The position numbers and the translations under genes are program-made. 6,560 nucleotides of DNA from Verrucomicrobiota bacterium (GTDB lineage Bacteria; Verrucomicrobiota; Lentisphaeria; Victivallales; Victivallaceae), in NCBI GenBank assembly GCA_023459755.1, contig JAEWSS010000111.1, positions 1 through 6,560 on the forward strand, written 5' to 3'. The notes beneath the pieces were generated by a model, which worked only from the letters and a program-made list of their open reading frames with translations, made no database searches and had not been told where the DNA came from. The number at the start of each line of letters is the position of its first letter. Within the stretch, counting starts at the first letter, position 1. Below, piece by piece: positions 1 to 5,719 of this stretch.

Positions 1-31
1 CTCTTGCATGAATATTGGTGATTTCCGGCAT
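1..31 (-). CDS. eno: Enolase, N-terminal fragment (partial)
   Basis: Only ten full codons are inside the window, read leftward from ATG at 31-29: M-P-E-I-T-N-I-H-A-R, with the next codon starting with G. This matches the usual opening of bacterial enolases, where an (I)xxIHAREILDSRGNPT-type start is typical, so the gene probably runs on past base 1. Enolase is the cytosolic Mg-dependent glycolytic enzyme that interconverts 2-phosphoglycerate and phosphoenolpyruvate. The start is fixed by a near-perfect Shine-Dalgarno five bases upstream. The gene is divergent from the uridine kinase and has a strong extended -10 promoter. Identification rests on about ten residues plus the strong expression signals; the diagnostic downstream motifs are outside the window. 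Confidence 0.75.
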   Translation of the reverse strand, partial: MPEITNIHAR

Positions 32-36
32 GACGC

Positions 37-45
37 ACCTCCTCT
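37..45 (-). promoter_or_regulatory. Strong ribosome binding site of the enolase gene
   Basis: On the minus strand this reads AGAGGAGGT, a near-complete complement to the 16S rRNA tail, and ends five bases before the ATG at 31. It is the best ribosome binding site in the window and fits a highly translated housekeeping enzyme. It is the main reason for treating bases 1-31 as a real gene start. Confidence 0.85.
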
Positions 46-53
46 TTTTCTAG

Positions 54-75
54 TTGCGGCAAACTCTCTCCGCAA
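54..75. repeat. Inverted repeat TTGCGG-N10-CCGCAA
   Basis: Perfect six-base arms at 54-59 and 70-75 flank a ten-base spacer; a further TA/TA pair lies just outside, beyond one G-T mismatch. It covers the start region of the enolase transcript and the -35 of the uridine kinase promoter. It could therefore be a dimeric repressor operator or a stem-loop in the enolase leader. No known regulator site is recognised. Confidence 0.45.
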
Positions 76-82
76 TTATTAT
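54..82 (+). promoter_or_regulatory. Candidate promoter for uridine kinase
   Basis: TTGCGG (54-59) and TATTAT (77-82) are separated by 17 bases, a fair sigma70-type pair pointing at the kinase gene. The -10 overlaps the enolase -10 on the opposite strand, so the two promoters would compete for polymerase. A second weak option further right is TTGCAA (91-96) with TATTTT (113-118) at 16 bases. I cannot tell which is used. Confidence 0.4.
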
Positions 83-105
83 AGCACGACTTGCAAAAAA
101 AGCAA
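78..105 (-). promoter_or_regulatory. Extended -10 promoter for enolase
   Basis: Read leftward, the -10 is a perfect TATAAT (83-78) preceded by TGC (86-84), giving an extended -10 (TGnTATAAT). A weak -35, TTGCTT (105-100), sits 16 bases upstream. The predicted transcript start is near base 71, leaving a leader of about 40 bases that contains the CCGCAA/TTGCGG inverted repeat. The -10 shares its bases with the -10 of a promoter facing the other way. The motifs are seen directly; activity is inferred. Confidence 0.6.
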
Positions 106-141
106 AAACGGATATTTTATAAAAAACAGGTAAATTAATTG

Positions 142-744
142 ATGAAAAAACTGTTGTTGACCGCCGGCGGCTCCGGCTCCGGCAAATCATGGTTTTGCGA
201 ACGTCTCCGCGCGGCAATGCCGCGGCTGGCGGTTCTGCCGACCGATGACTATTATTTTGATCGTGCCGATCTGAGTCGGGAAGAGCTTTTGACTTATAAC
301 TTCGATCAGCCGTCCGCGATTGATTTTGCCAGTCTGACGCGGGATGTGAAAATTTTGCTGTCCGGCGGTTCGGTGCCGCGCCGGAGTTATGATTTTTCCC
401 GTCACCACGCGGTGATCGGCGGCGTGCGCGAACCGGACTTCGACGTTTTGGCGGTTGAGGGGCTGTTTGCCTTGACCGATGCCGATTTGCGCGGCCTCGC
501 GGCGTTCAAAGTGTTTGTTGATGCGCCGGACGAGTTGCGTTTTGCCCGCCGTTTGAAACGGGACACGGCCGAGCGCGGCCGCAACCCGGAGGATATTCGC
601 CGGCAGTATGACGCGCAGGTGCGGCCGATGTATGAAAAATATATTGCGCCCTCTGCCGAGTTTGCCGATCTGGTGGTCGCCAACGCTGGAGAATGCGACC
701 TTGCCGCCGCGGTGGAAACGGTGCGCCGTTATCTTGCGGATTGA
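142..744 (+). CDS. udk: Uridine kinase (uridine/cytidine kinase family)
   Basis: The 200-residue product should phosphorylate uridine (and usually cytidine) to the monophosphate with ATP or GTP, in cytosolic pyrimidine salvage. Visible family marks in order: Walker A GGSGSGKS at 9-16; TDDYYFD at 34-40, the counterpart of the DSYYKD substrate-binding loop; NFDQPSAIDF at 53-62, the counterpart of NFDHPDAFD; YDF with a nearby HH at 83-89; VEGLFAL at 105-111; RRLKRDTAERGR at 136-147, the lid region; and QY(x)6PMYEKYIAP near 155-170. The length is close to the usual 205-215 residues. ATG at 142 is preferred; TTG at 139 in the same frame would add one Met and sits nearer the modest ACAGG site at 126-130. 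The serine replacing the usual threonine after the P-loop lysine is conservative. The gene is divergent from enolase and overlaps the methyltransferase tail by 16 bases. A more general nucleoside kinase activity remains possible. Confidence 0.88.
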   Translation: MKKLLLTAGGSGSGKSWFCERLRAAMPRLAVLPTDDYYFDRADLSREELLTYNFDQPSAIDFASLTRDVKILLSGGSVPRRSYDFSRHHAVIGGVREPDFDVLAVEGLFALTDADLRGLAAFKVFVDAPDELRFARRLKRDTAERGRNPEDIRRQYDAQVRPMYEKYIAPSAEFADLVVANAGECDLAAAVETVRRYLAD

Positions 745-2447
745 AAAGCGACAACTCTTTCGTGTTCTGCCGCGGTCAGGTCGAACAGCTTTGATATTCG
801 GCGGTCGAGTTCCGTGTACAGTTTCGAGTTGTCTGGCGTGATGATGAGTTGTGCGGCGGCGCGATCGAGATATTCCGCCGTATCCGCGTCGATTTCCGGT
901 ATCGGCAGGCGCAGCAGATCGTTCTTGATAACCTTCACCGTGCCGGACATTTGACGGTGGAAGAAGTTGAGCACACTCGAATTCAAAAGCGCCAGGACAG
1001 CCTTTATCGTCAGTCCGGGAACGTGCGGAATCATGATGTTCGCACTGTTGAGGCACAAAGTTTGCTGGTTGTCATACGCGAAGACCAAACGCTGCGAGAT
1101 GAATTTATACAACAGTTTTTCATCAGCCCGGTAAAGGCGGTCCGGTGCGGCTTGCTGAAGTTTTTCCCGGTCGAAAAAAATATATTTACGGGGCGGGATT
1201 ATGGTGTAGCGGCGCAGTTCGCGTCCGGTGACGATTGCTTCGGCGCCGTCGATGGGCGCATCAAGCAGGCGACCTCGGTTGTCGCCGGTGACAATGCCGA
1301 GCCCCCATTCCGCTCCGGCCAGCGTGCGGTGTGGAGTTGCGTCAATTTTTTTCAGAAGTTTGGCGTCGTTCTCCGCAAGCGGACGAACGGCGAAATCGGC
1401 ATGCCGCAGACATTCTGCCGTTTTTACAATATTTTTACCGGTTTTGGAAAAAAAGACAAAAGTTTTTTTCGGCGCGATATTGGCCGTCAGTACTCCGACG
1501 CAGGAGGTTGTCACCCCGGTGAATGTGCGGGGCGGATACGCAGTAACGGCGGTCAACCCGGTATCCCGGAGCAAAAATTCCCGCAGTTCGCGGTGGGCCT
1601 TGATGTTGAGCGCCGATTCCGGAAGCAGGAAATTCAGCCGTCCGTCGGGTGAAAGCCGGTCAAATGCGCGGCGCAGAAAGATGCTGAATGTTTCGTTGAC
1701 GCCGCGTTTTGCGGTGGTTGCTGCGCCGGCTCCCCACGGGGGATTGGCGATGACGCAATTAAATTTTTCAGGAAAATCGTTCGGTTGGCGAGCGCACAGA
1801 AAGTCGGCGGCAATTATATTGGGAATGAAGTCGCGGTTAGGGAACTTCAACAGCAGATTGGTCTTGGCGATCAGGACCGCCGTCGGATCGGAATCGACAC
1901 CGAATAGAAGTTCCGGCTCGGCGTGCGGCGCTGCGAGTAAAAATGCTCCGGACCCGCAGCAGGGGTCGAGAATCGTTTCTTCGGATTGCGGCGCCAGTTT
2001 TTTCATCATGTCGGCAACAACTGCCGGCGGCGTATAGTAGCTGCCGTGACGTATTTTTTCTCCCTCGGTGCGAAGCGCCTGGTAGATAAGTCCGGCCGGA
2101 TCGGGCTCGTGTTCCGGAAGCGCAACGGAAAGAAGTTCCGGTACGGTCGCGCCTTTGAAGTCGGCAAGTATTTTTTGAACCGAAGCTCTTGCATGCAGTC
2201 CGCCGCGTTCAAGAAGCATTGAGCATATGGTGAACACGGCATTTCTCAGCGTAGCTCCGGTGGCGTAAAATGCTGCGGCAAAATCTTTTACCGTTGCAAT
2301 CGCGGCCGGATCGCGACAATATTCAATTGGAACAAGTGATTTTTCAGACCGGCTTTTGTTTGCTCTTGAACGCAGTTTGCCGGTCGCATTGTCGATATTC
2401 AACCGTTGCCAGTTACGTTTTGTCGCGTCTGAAATGTTGTAGGTCAT
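729..2447 (-). CDS. Adenine-N6 DNA methyltransferase, Eco57I/TaqI-like (gamma class)
   Basis: The 572-residue protein should transfer a methyl group from S-adenosylmethionine to N6 of adenine in a specific DNA site. Motifs are in gamma-class order: motif X HGSYYTP at 134-140; motif I DPCCGSGAF at 161-169; acidic GVDSD at 183-187 (motif II); AADF at 213-216; catalytic NPPWG at 235-239 (motif IV); and PDGRLNFLLPESAL near 267-280. Residues 300-530 look like a target-recognition domain, with a TaqI-type tail (NSANIMIP, ALLNSSVLNFFHRQ, KNDLLRLPIPEI). The first 45 residues (NWQRLN, RANKSRSEK, VPIEY) are basic and look conserved, function unknown. I see no PD-(D/E)xK nuclease segment, and no endonuclease gene lies alongside, so it is either solitary or serves a distant partner. 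The start is the first ATG after an in-frame TAA, with only a weak GGA ribosome site. The 3' end overlaps uridine kinase. The recognition sequence cannot be read from the protein. Confidence 0.88.
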   Translation of the reverse strand: MTYNISDATKRNWQRLNIDNATGKLRSRANKSRSEKSLVPIEYCRDPAAIATVKDFAAAFYATGATLRNAVFTICSMLLERGGLHARASVQKILADFKGATVPELLSVALPEHEPDPAGLIYQALRTEGEKIRHGSYYTPPAVVADMMKKLAPQSEETILDPCCGSGAFLLAAPHAEPELLFGVDSDPTAVLIAKTNLLLKFPNRDFIPNIIAADFLCARQPNDFPEKFNCVIANPPWGAGAATTAKRGVNETFSIFLRRAFDRLSPDGRLNFLLPESALNIKAHRELREFLLRDTGLTAVTAYPPRTFTGVTTSCVGVLTANIAPKKTFVFFSKTGKNIVKTAECLRHADFAVRPLAENDAKLLKKIDATPHRTLAGAEWGLGIVTGDNRGRLLDAPIDGAEAIVTGRELRRYTIIPPRKYIFFDREKLQQAAPDRLYRADEKLLYKFISQRLVFAYDNQQTLCLNSANIMIPHVPGLTIKAVLALLNSSVLNFFHRQMSGTVKVIKNDLLRLPIPEIDADTAEYLDRAAAQLIITPDNSKLYTELDRRISKLFDLTAAEHERVVAFQSAR

Positions 2448-2471
2448 TTGTCCGTTGGTGAATTTTTATTT

Positions 2472-2499
2472 ACTATACTTGCAAGCTTCAATTATGCAA
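2472..2499 (-). promoter_or_regulatory. Proximal promoter of the methyltransferase
   Basis: Read leftward, TTGCAT (2499-2494) and TATAGT (2477-2472) are 16 bases apart. Transcription would begin near base 2465, leaving a short leader of about 18 bases before the ATG at 2447. An imperfect palindrome, GCAA-NN-CG-NN-TTGC (2496-2509), overlaps the -35. The motifs are seen directly; use is inferred. Confidence 0.45.
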
Positions 2500-2555
2500 A
2501 TCGCATTGCTTGAAAAGCTGGCGCAAAGATTAATACACCGCTTAATCAATCCGGC

Positions 2556-2656
2556 AAAAGGAAGCCGGAGCGTTGGAAGAGTTTAACTATACGATTATCG
2601 CCTGACCAACCGCTCCGGCTTCCAAAATGCAATATGTGTTTATGAAATAATTAATT
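2556..2656 (-). ncRNA. Candidate small RNA or methyltransferase leader
   Basis: A good promoter ending at 2663 would start transcription near 2656. The 64-base hairpin followed by TTTT ends about 100 bases later. No start codon with a ribosome site lies within, so a short structured RNA is one reading. The other is that transcription continues and this is the first part of a leader of about 210 bases for the methyltransferase. Inferred only from the order of promoter and hairpin; there is no known family match. Confidence 0.25.
2560..2623. repeat. Long GC-rich inverted repeat (hairpin element)
   Basis: GGAAGCCGGAGCG (2560-2572) pairs perfectly with CGCTCCGGCTTCC (2611-2623). After a single bulged C, TTGG (2573-2576) pairs with CCAA (2606-2609), giving a 17-pair stem around a 29-base AT-rich loop. 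AAAA flanks both sides (2556-2559 and 2624-2627), which may be a four-base target duplication or chance. Read on the minus strand, the stem is followed by TTTT, like a short intrinsic terminator, but the loop is unusually long. Possible identities are a REP- or MITE-like unit, a small-RNA terminator or a leader structure. I do not recognise a named family. Confidence 0.7.
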
Positions 2657-2662
2657 ACTTTA

Positions 2663-2690
2663 ATTATAATCTGTTTTTGTGATAAGTCAA
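2663..2690 (-). promoter_or_regulatory. Strong sigma70-like promoter upstream of the hairpin
   Basis: Read leftward, TTGACT (2690-2685, five of six consensus bases) and TATAAT (2668-2663, perfect) are 16 bases apart. It is the closest match to consensus in this gap. It lies downstream of the kinase gene and more than 200 bases from the methyltransferase start, so its direct product is the hairpin region. Confidence 0.55.
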
Positions 2691-2709
2691 GCGTATGCAA
2701 TGTGTTTTT

Positions 2710-2735
2710 TGCATTTTATTAAGAAATGCAGTTTT
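2710..2735 (+). terminator. Weak terminator-like hairpin, plus strand
   Basis: TGCATTT (2710-2716) and AAATGCA (2724-2730) form a seven-pair stem with a seven-base loop, followed on the plus strand by GTTTTT. The stem is mostly A-T pairs and no plus-strand gene ends nearby, so a real terminating role is doubtful. It would not end the kinase transcript, since on the minus strand it is followed by A residues. Confidence 0.2.
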
Positions 2736-2761
2736 TCGGTGGCAAAAACGTGTGTTGGTGT

Positions 2762-2788
2762 CGCCGCTTGAAGCTTACGGCTTCGGCG
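2762..2788. other. Hairpin enclosing the kinase stop codon
   Basis: GAAGC (2770-2774) and GCTTC (2780-2784) pair around a five-base loop that contains the TAA stop of the kinase. CGCC (2762-2765) and GGCG (2785-2788) extend the stem beyond a four-base bulge. There is no adjacent T run on the minus strand; the nearest (2744-2748) is about 14 bases on, so this is not a standard terminator. It may protect the message end or be incidental. Confidence 0.3.
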
Positions 2789-5612
2789 GAGGAATGGTGT
2801 CCAACAGAGCCTTCATGGTGACCGGTTTGGTCAGAACCGCATTGAAGTTGTCGAGGTTGAAATTATTTTTATGCTCCACGTCTGCGGTGATCGCAACGAT
2901 TGGCATAGACTGCCAACCGGGATCTTTTTTGACTTCGGAGGCGAGTTCCTCGCCATTCATTTCCGGCATCCAGAGGTCGGTCAGCATTATGTCGTAGTGA
3001 TGCAGCCGCAGCAGTTCAAGCGCCTTTGCGCCCGACGAAGCGGTGTCGGTTTCCGCACCGGTTTTTTTGAGCATGGACGACAATATTTTCAAGTTCATCG
3101 CCATATCGTCGACAATAAGCATCCGCATTCCGGCGCGTGACTTTTCCGGTTGTGCCGCCGGTGCATCCGTCGGTTGCACGGCTGCGATTTTCAGGTTATG
3201 GATCTCCACTGTAAAAACGCTTCCATCCTGCGAAGATTTTTCCAGCTCAATGGCTCCGTTCATGCGATTGAGCATTTTTGCTGTAATTGCCAACCCAAGG
3301 CCGGTGCCGCCGCCGGAGGCGTGGGCGTCGCGGATGTGGGACAAAGACGAAAACAGTTTGAACAAGCCATCGCGGGCGTCGGGCGGAACACCCGGTCCGG
3401 TGTCGCTGATTTTGATGACAAGCGAACCAGACTCCGCGTTGTCCGGCCGGAATTGCGCAGTCAATCCGATCATGCCGGAACTGGTGAACTTTACCGCGTT
3501 GTCGAGGAGATTGAATAATATCTGGCGGATGCGGACGATATCCAAAAGCAATATCGGCATCGGTTCCGGACGGATGTCAACGGTAAGTTTTTTCTGGGCG
3601 ATCTGACGGCTGAAGATGGCGGCAACGTCATTGCAGACCTGCGGGAAGTCTACCGGCGAGGTGGTGGTGTCGAAGATGCCGGCTTCCATTTGTGATATTT
3701 CCAGAACGTTGTTGACGAGCTGTAAGAGCATGTTTCCGGCGGTTGAGATATTGCCCAGATATTCCGTCCTGGTGGTGGGCGGAATTTCGGTGTCGTGCAG
3801 CAAATCGGCAAATCCGAGTACCGCGTTAAGCGGGGTGCGCAGTTCATGGCTGACCGAGGCGATGAAATAACTTTTGGCCTTATTGGCCTCTTCCGCCCGT
3901 TTTGCGGCGGCTTCCTGCTGGCGTTTTGCCTCTTCGATTTCGGTGACATCGACCGCGCTTTTTACGACGTTGATCAATTTTCCGTTGTCATCGATGATCG
4001 GTTCGGCGGTCAGGATGTAGTCCCGATCCTTATAATGGAAGTTGCGGCTGTAGCTTTTTCCGTCGCCGAGTGCGCTTTTAACCGGACATTCATCTTCTTC
4101 AAGGATATTCTTGCAGATCAACTCCCGGCATGGAGTAGCGAGGATGGCGGCTTCATCCAATCCGGTCATTTTGCATACTGCGCTGTTGACTCGCACCAGT
4201 TGGCCGTTGGCGTCGTAAAGCCAGATTGGAATATGTATATTGTTAAGAATAAGCTGTTTTTCCCGATCGGCGAGTTTCAGTTTGTTGATTTGACGTTTGC
4301 GGATGATTGCCAGGGAAATGATATTTGCCATGCTGCGCATAATGCGTTGGTCGATCTCGGAGAACACCCGGCGGTATGAGGTGAATCCGGTTAAAAGTGC
4401 GCCGCAGTATTCTTTGCCGGCGAATACCGGAACGGCGCAAACCGAGAGCAGACCGCTTCCGGCCATAATATCGGCCACCGGAGAGGCGGTGACGTCGGAA
4501 ATACAGACGAGCTTGTTCTGCTTGAGCTGGTCGGACAGGTGTGCCAGCAGCTGCATGCGTTCGGTTCGAGAGATGTCGGAATCCTCTTCCTCCGGTTCCG
4601 CGGTTATCCGGTGAAGTTCGCGATAGGTGGCCTCGTGAATGTCGTAATTCATCAAGGTTATCCGGTCGCATCCCATATGTTTGACCAGTGTCTGCATGAC
4701 TTCGGCTGAATTTTTAATGAAGTCCGGCTCCACCACCACATGTTCGAGCGACTGGTTGATGGATTTTTCCGATTCGACGAAATTGTTCAGTCTGGTCACA
4801 TCCATGTAGGCGACCAGCAGCATTCTTTTACCGCTTGGACATTTCAGTGGAATCTTGAATCTCTCGCAAACGATTCGTCCGGAGTGCGGGAAGGAAAGTT
4901 TTTCGGTGCTGTGCAGAACTCTTTTTTCTTCGACCGCCTTTTCGTCAAGTTTTCTCAATTCGTGTTCGCGGCCGCGGAACAGTCCGCTTTCGGCGTCGTT
5001 TTTTCCGAGAAGCTCCTCCATTTGCCGGCCGACCATGCGGCAGTAGGCCGGATTGCAGAGCAGATATCGGAAGTCATTATCGGCGTCTTTGAGCATTACT
5101 GCCATTGGGAGGTTGTCGAGCAGAGCCTGAAGGATCTGCCGGCTCTCCTGTTCGCGGTGTTCGGCGGCGACCCGGTCGGTAACATCCACTGCGGTTTTCA
5201 GGATTCGGATCATTTTTCCGTTGCCATCAAAAATCGGGTCAACGTCGATGGCGTATTCCCGATTGTTCAAAGACAGCCAGCAGGTGGCCGGTTTTTGCTC
5301 TTTTACCGTTGTGCGCAGCGGACACCACGATGGAATTTCCGGTTCTTTGCAGAAAATCTTACGGCATTCGGTGCCGATGATCGTCTTTTCATCAAGTCCG
5401 GTCATTTCGCAGACTGCCGGATTGACCATCAGGGTATTGCCGTCGGAATCGAGCAGCCATATCGGGAATTTGACTTTTTTAAAGATGAGGTTTTTCTCGC
5501 AGGTCGCGTGCATGACCGCGCAACTGTTTTTCTCCGAGCGTCTTCCGCGTATCTGCATGACAATGATTGCAACGGCGACCGCTACGGACGAAAAACACAT
5601 CCATGCTATCAT
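2775..5612 (-). CDS. Membrane-anchored hybrid sensor histidine kinase (PAS-PAS-GAF-PAS-HisKA-HATPase-REC)
   Basis: A 945-residue two-component sensor that should autophosphorylate and pass phosphate to its own receiver. Layout: one hydrophobic segment at about 2-20 followed by RGRR, placing the rest in the cytosol; PAS1 about 45-150; PAS2 about 160-275; GAF about 290-440; PAS3 about 455-562; a helical linker rich in E, K, A and Q about 563-580; HisKA with SHELRTP (His589); an ATPase domain with NLLDNAVKFT (N box, 701-710), DTGPGVP (737-743), FKLF near 751-754 and GGGTGLGLA (767-775); and a receiver about 830-940 with D835/D836, phosphoacceptor D879 in LTDLWMP, T909 and K929. All key residues are present, so it should be active. 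PAS1 and PAS3 align without gaps and share a C-x14-C-x4-C-x8-C pattern. No HPt domain or separate response regulator is in the window. The start is the first one after an in-frame TAA; the ribosome site AGGGG is 13 bases away, so initiation may be weak. The signal sensed is unknown. Confidence 0.93.
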   Translation of the reverse strand: MIAWMCFSSVAVAVAIIVMQIRGRRSEKNSCAVMHATCEKNLIFKKVKFPIWLLDSDGNTLMVNPAVCEMTGLDEKTIIGTECRKIFCKEPEIPSWCPLRTTVKEQKPATCWLSLNNREYAIDVDPIFDGNGKMIRILKTAVDVTDRVAAEHREQESRQILQALLDNLPMAVMLKDADNDFRYLLCNPAYCRMVGRQMEELLGKNDAESGLFRGREHELRKLDEKAVEEKRVLHSTEKLSFPHSGRIVCERFKIPLKCPSGKRMLLVAYMDVTRLNNFVESEKSINQSLEHVVVEPDFIKNSAEVMQTLVKHMGCDRITLMNYDIHEATYRELHRITAEPEEEDSDISRTERMQLLAHLSDQLKQNKLVCISDVTASPVADIMAGSGLLSVCAVPVFAGKEYCGALLTGFTSYRRVFSEIDQRIMRSMANIISLAIIRKRQINKLKLADREKQLILNNIHIPIWLYDANGQLVRVNSAVCKMTGLDEAAILATPCRELICKNILEEDECPVKSALGDGKSYSRNFHYKDRDYILTAEPIIDDNGKLINVVKSAVDVTEIEEAKRQQEAAAKRAEEANKAKSYFIASVSHELRTPLNAVLGFADLLHDTEIPPTTRTEYLGNISTAGNMLLQLVNNVLEISQMEAGIFDTTTSPVDFPQVCNDVAAIFSRQIAQKKLTVDIRPEPMPILLLDIVRIRQILFNLLDNAVKFTSSGMIGLTAQFRPDNAESGSLVIKISDTGPGVPPDARDGLFKLFSSLSHIRDAHASGGGTGLGLAITAKMLNRMNGAIELEKSSQDGSVFTVEIHNLKIAAVQPTDAPAAQPEKSRAGMRMLIVDDMAMNLKILSSMLKKTGAETDTASSGAKALELLRLHHYDIMLTDLWMPEMNGEELASEVKKDPGWQSMPIVAITADVEHKNNFNLDNFNAVLTKPVTMKALLDTIPPPKP

Positions 5613-5660
5613 AAACCCACGCTTACCCCTGATTGATGAAAATGCTGTTTAATGTTCTGT

Positions 5661-5689
5661 AATTTACCACCGTCATGGCGGAAATGCAA
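5661..5689 (-). promoter_or_regulatory. Candidate promoter of the hybrid kinase
   Basis: Read leftward, TTGCAT (5689-5684) and TAAATT (5666-5661) are 17 bases apart, each matching four of six consensus bases. The start would be near 5654, giving a leader of about 40 bases. This supports transcription of the kinase independent of the upstream lipoprotein gene. A near-palindrome fills the spacer. Confidence 0.4.
5670..5681. promoter_or_regulatory. Near-palindrome in the kinase promoter spacer (possible operator)
   Basis: CCGTCATGGCGG is a 12-base near-palindrome with five of its six symmetric pairs matching; the remaining pair is T opposite G. It sits wholly between the candidate -35 and -10, a classic place for a repressor or MerR-type activator to bind. 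It is short, so chance is possible. Confidence 0.25.
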
Positions 5690-5719
5690 ATGTTTATTTT
5701 TGATTTTTTGAAAATCGCA

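Larger units (their letters stand above)
2448..2774. other. Gene-free AT-rich gap with structured elements
   Basis: This 327-base stretch between the kinase stop and the methyltransferase start has no open frame longer than a few codons that looks like a gene on either strand. It holds two minus-strand promoter-like sequences, a 64-base hairpin, a smaller hairpin and two near-copies of ATGCAAT(A)TGTGTTT. It lacks T-loop and acceptor-stem features of a tRNA. The hairpin arms are much richer in G and C than the surrounding bases. Confidence 0.7.

Noticed and set aside
187..1056. 289-codon minus-strand open frame across uridine kinase and the methyltransferase tail
   Set aside because: It is antisense to one clear gene and out of frame with the other, is rich in R, H and Q, and has no recognisable domain.
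849..2037. Two long plus-strand open frames (849-1652 and 1228-2037)
   Set aside because: Both lie opposite the methyltransferase, whose motifs are certain, and their translations have shadow-like composition.
2560..2623. tRNA or integron attC site
   Set aside because: No T-loop or anticodon-arm pattern is present, and the outer ends lack the RYYYAAC/GTTRRRY core sites expected of attC.
4740..5636. 298-codon plus-strand open frame opposite the kinase N-terminal half
   Set aside because: It is the complement of clear PAS and GAF coding sequence; no ribosome site or domain supports it.
5702..5716. GATTTT-TTG-AAAATC hairpin downstream of the lipoprotein
   Set aside because: The stem is almost all A-T with a three-base loop and no T tail on the minus strand, so it is not a credible terminator.
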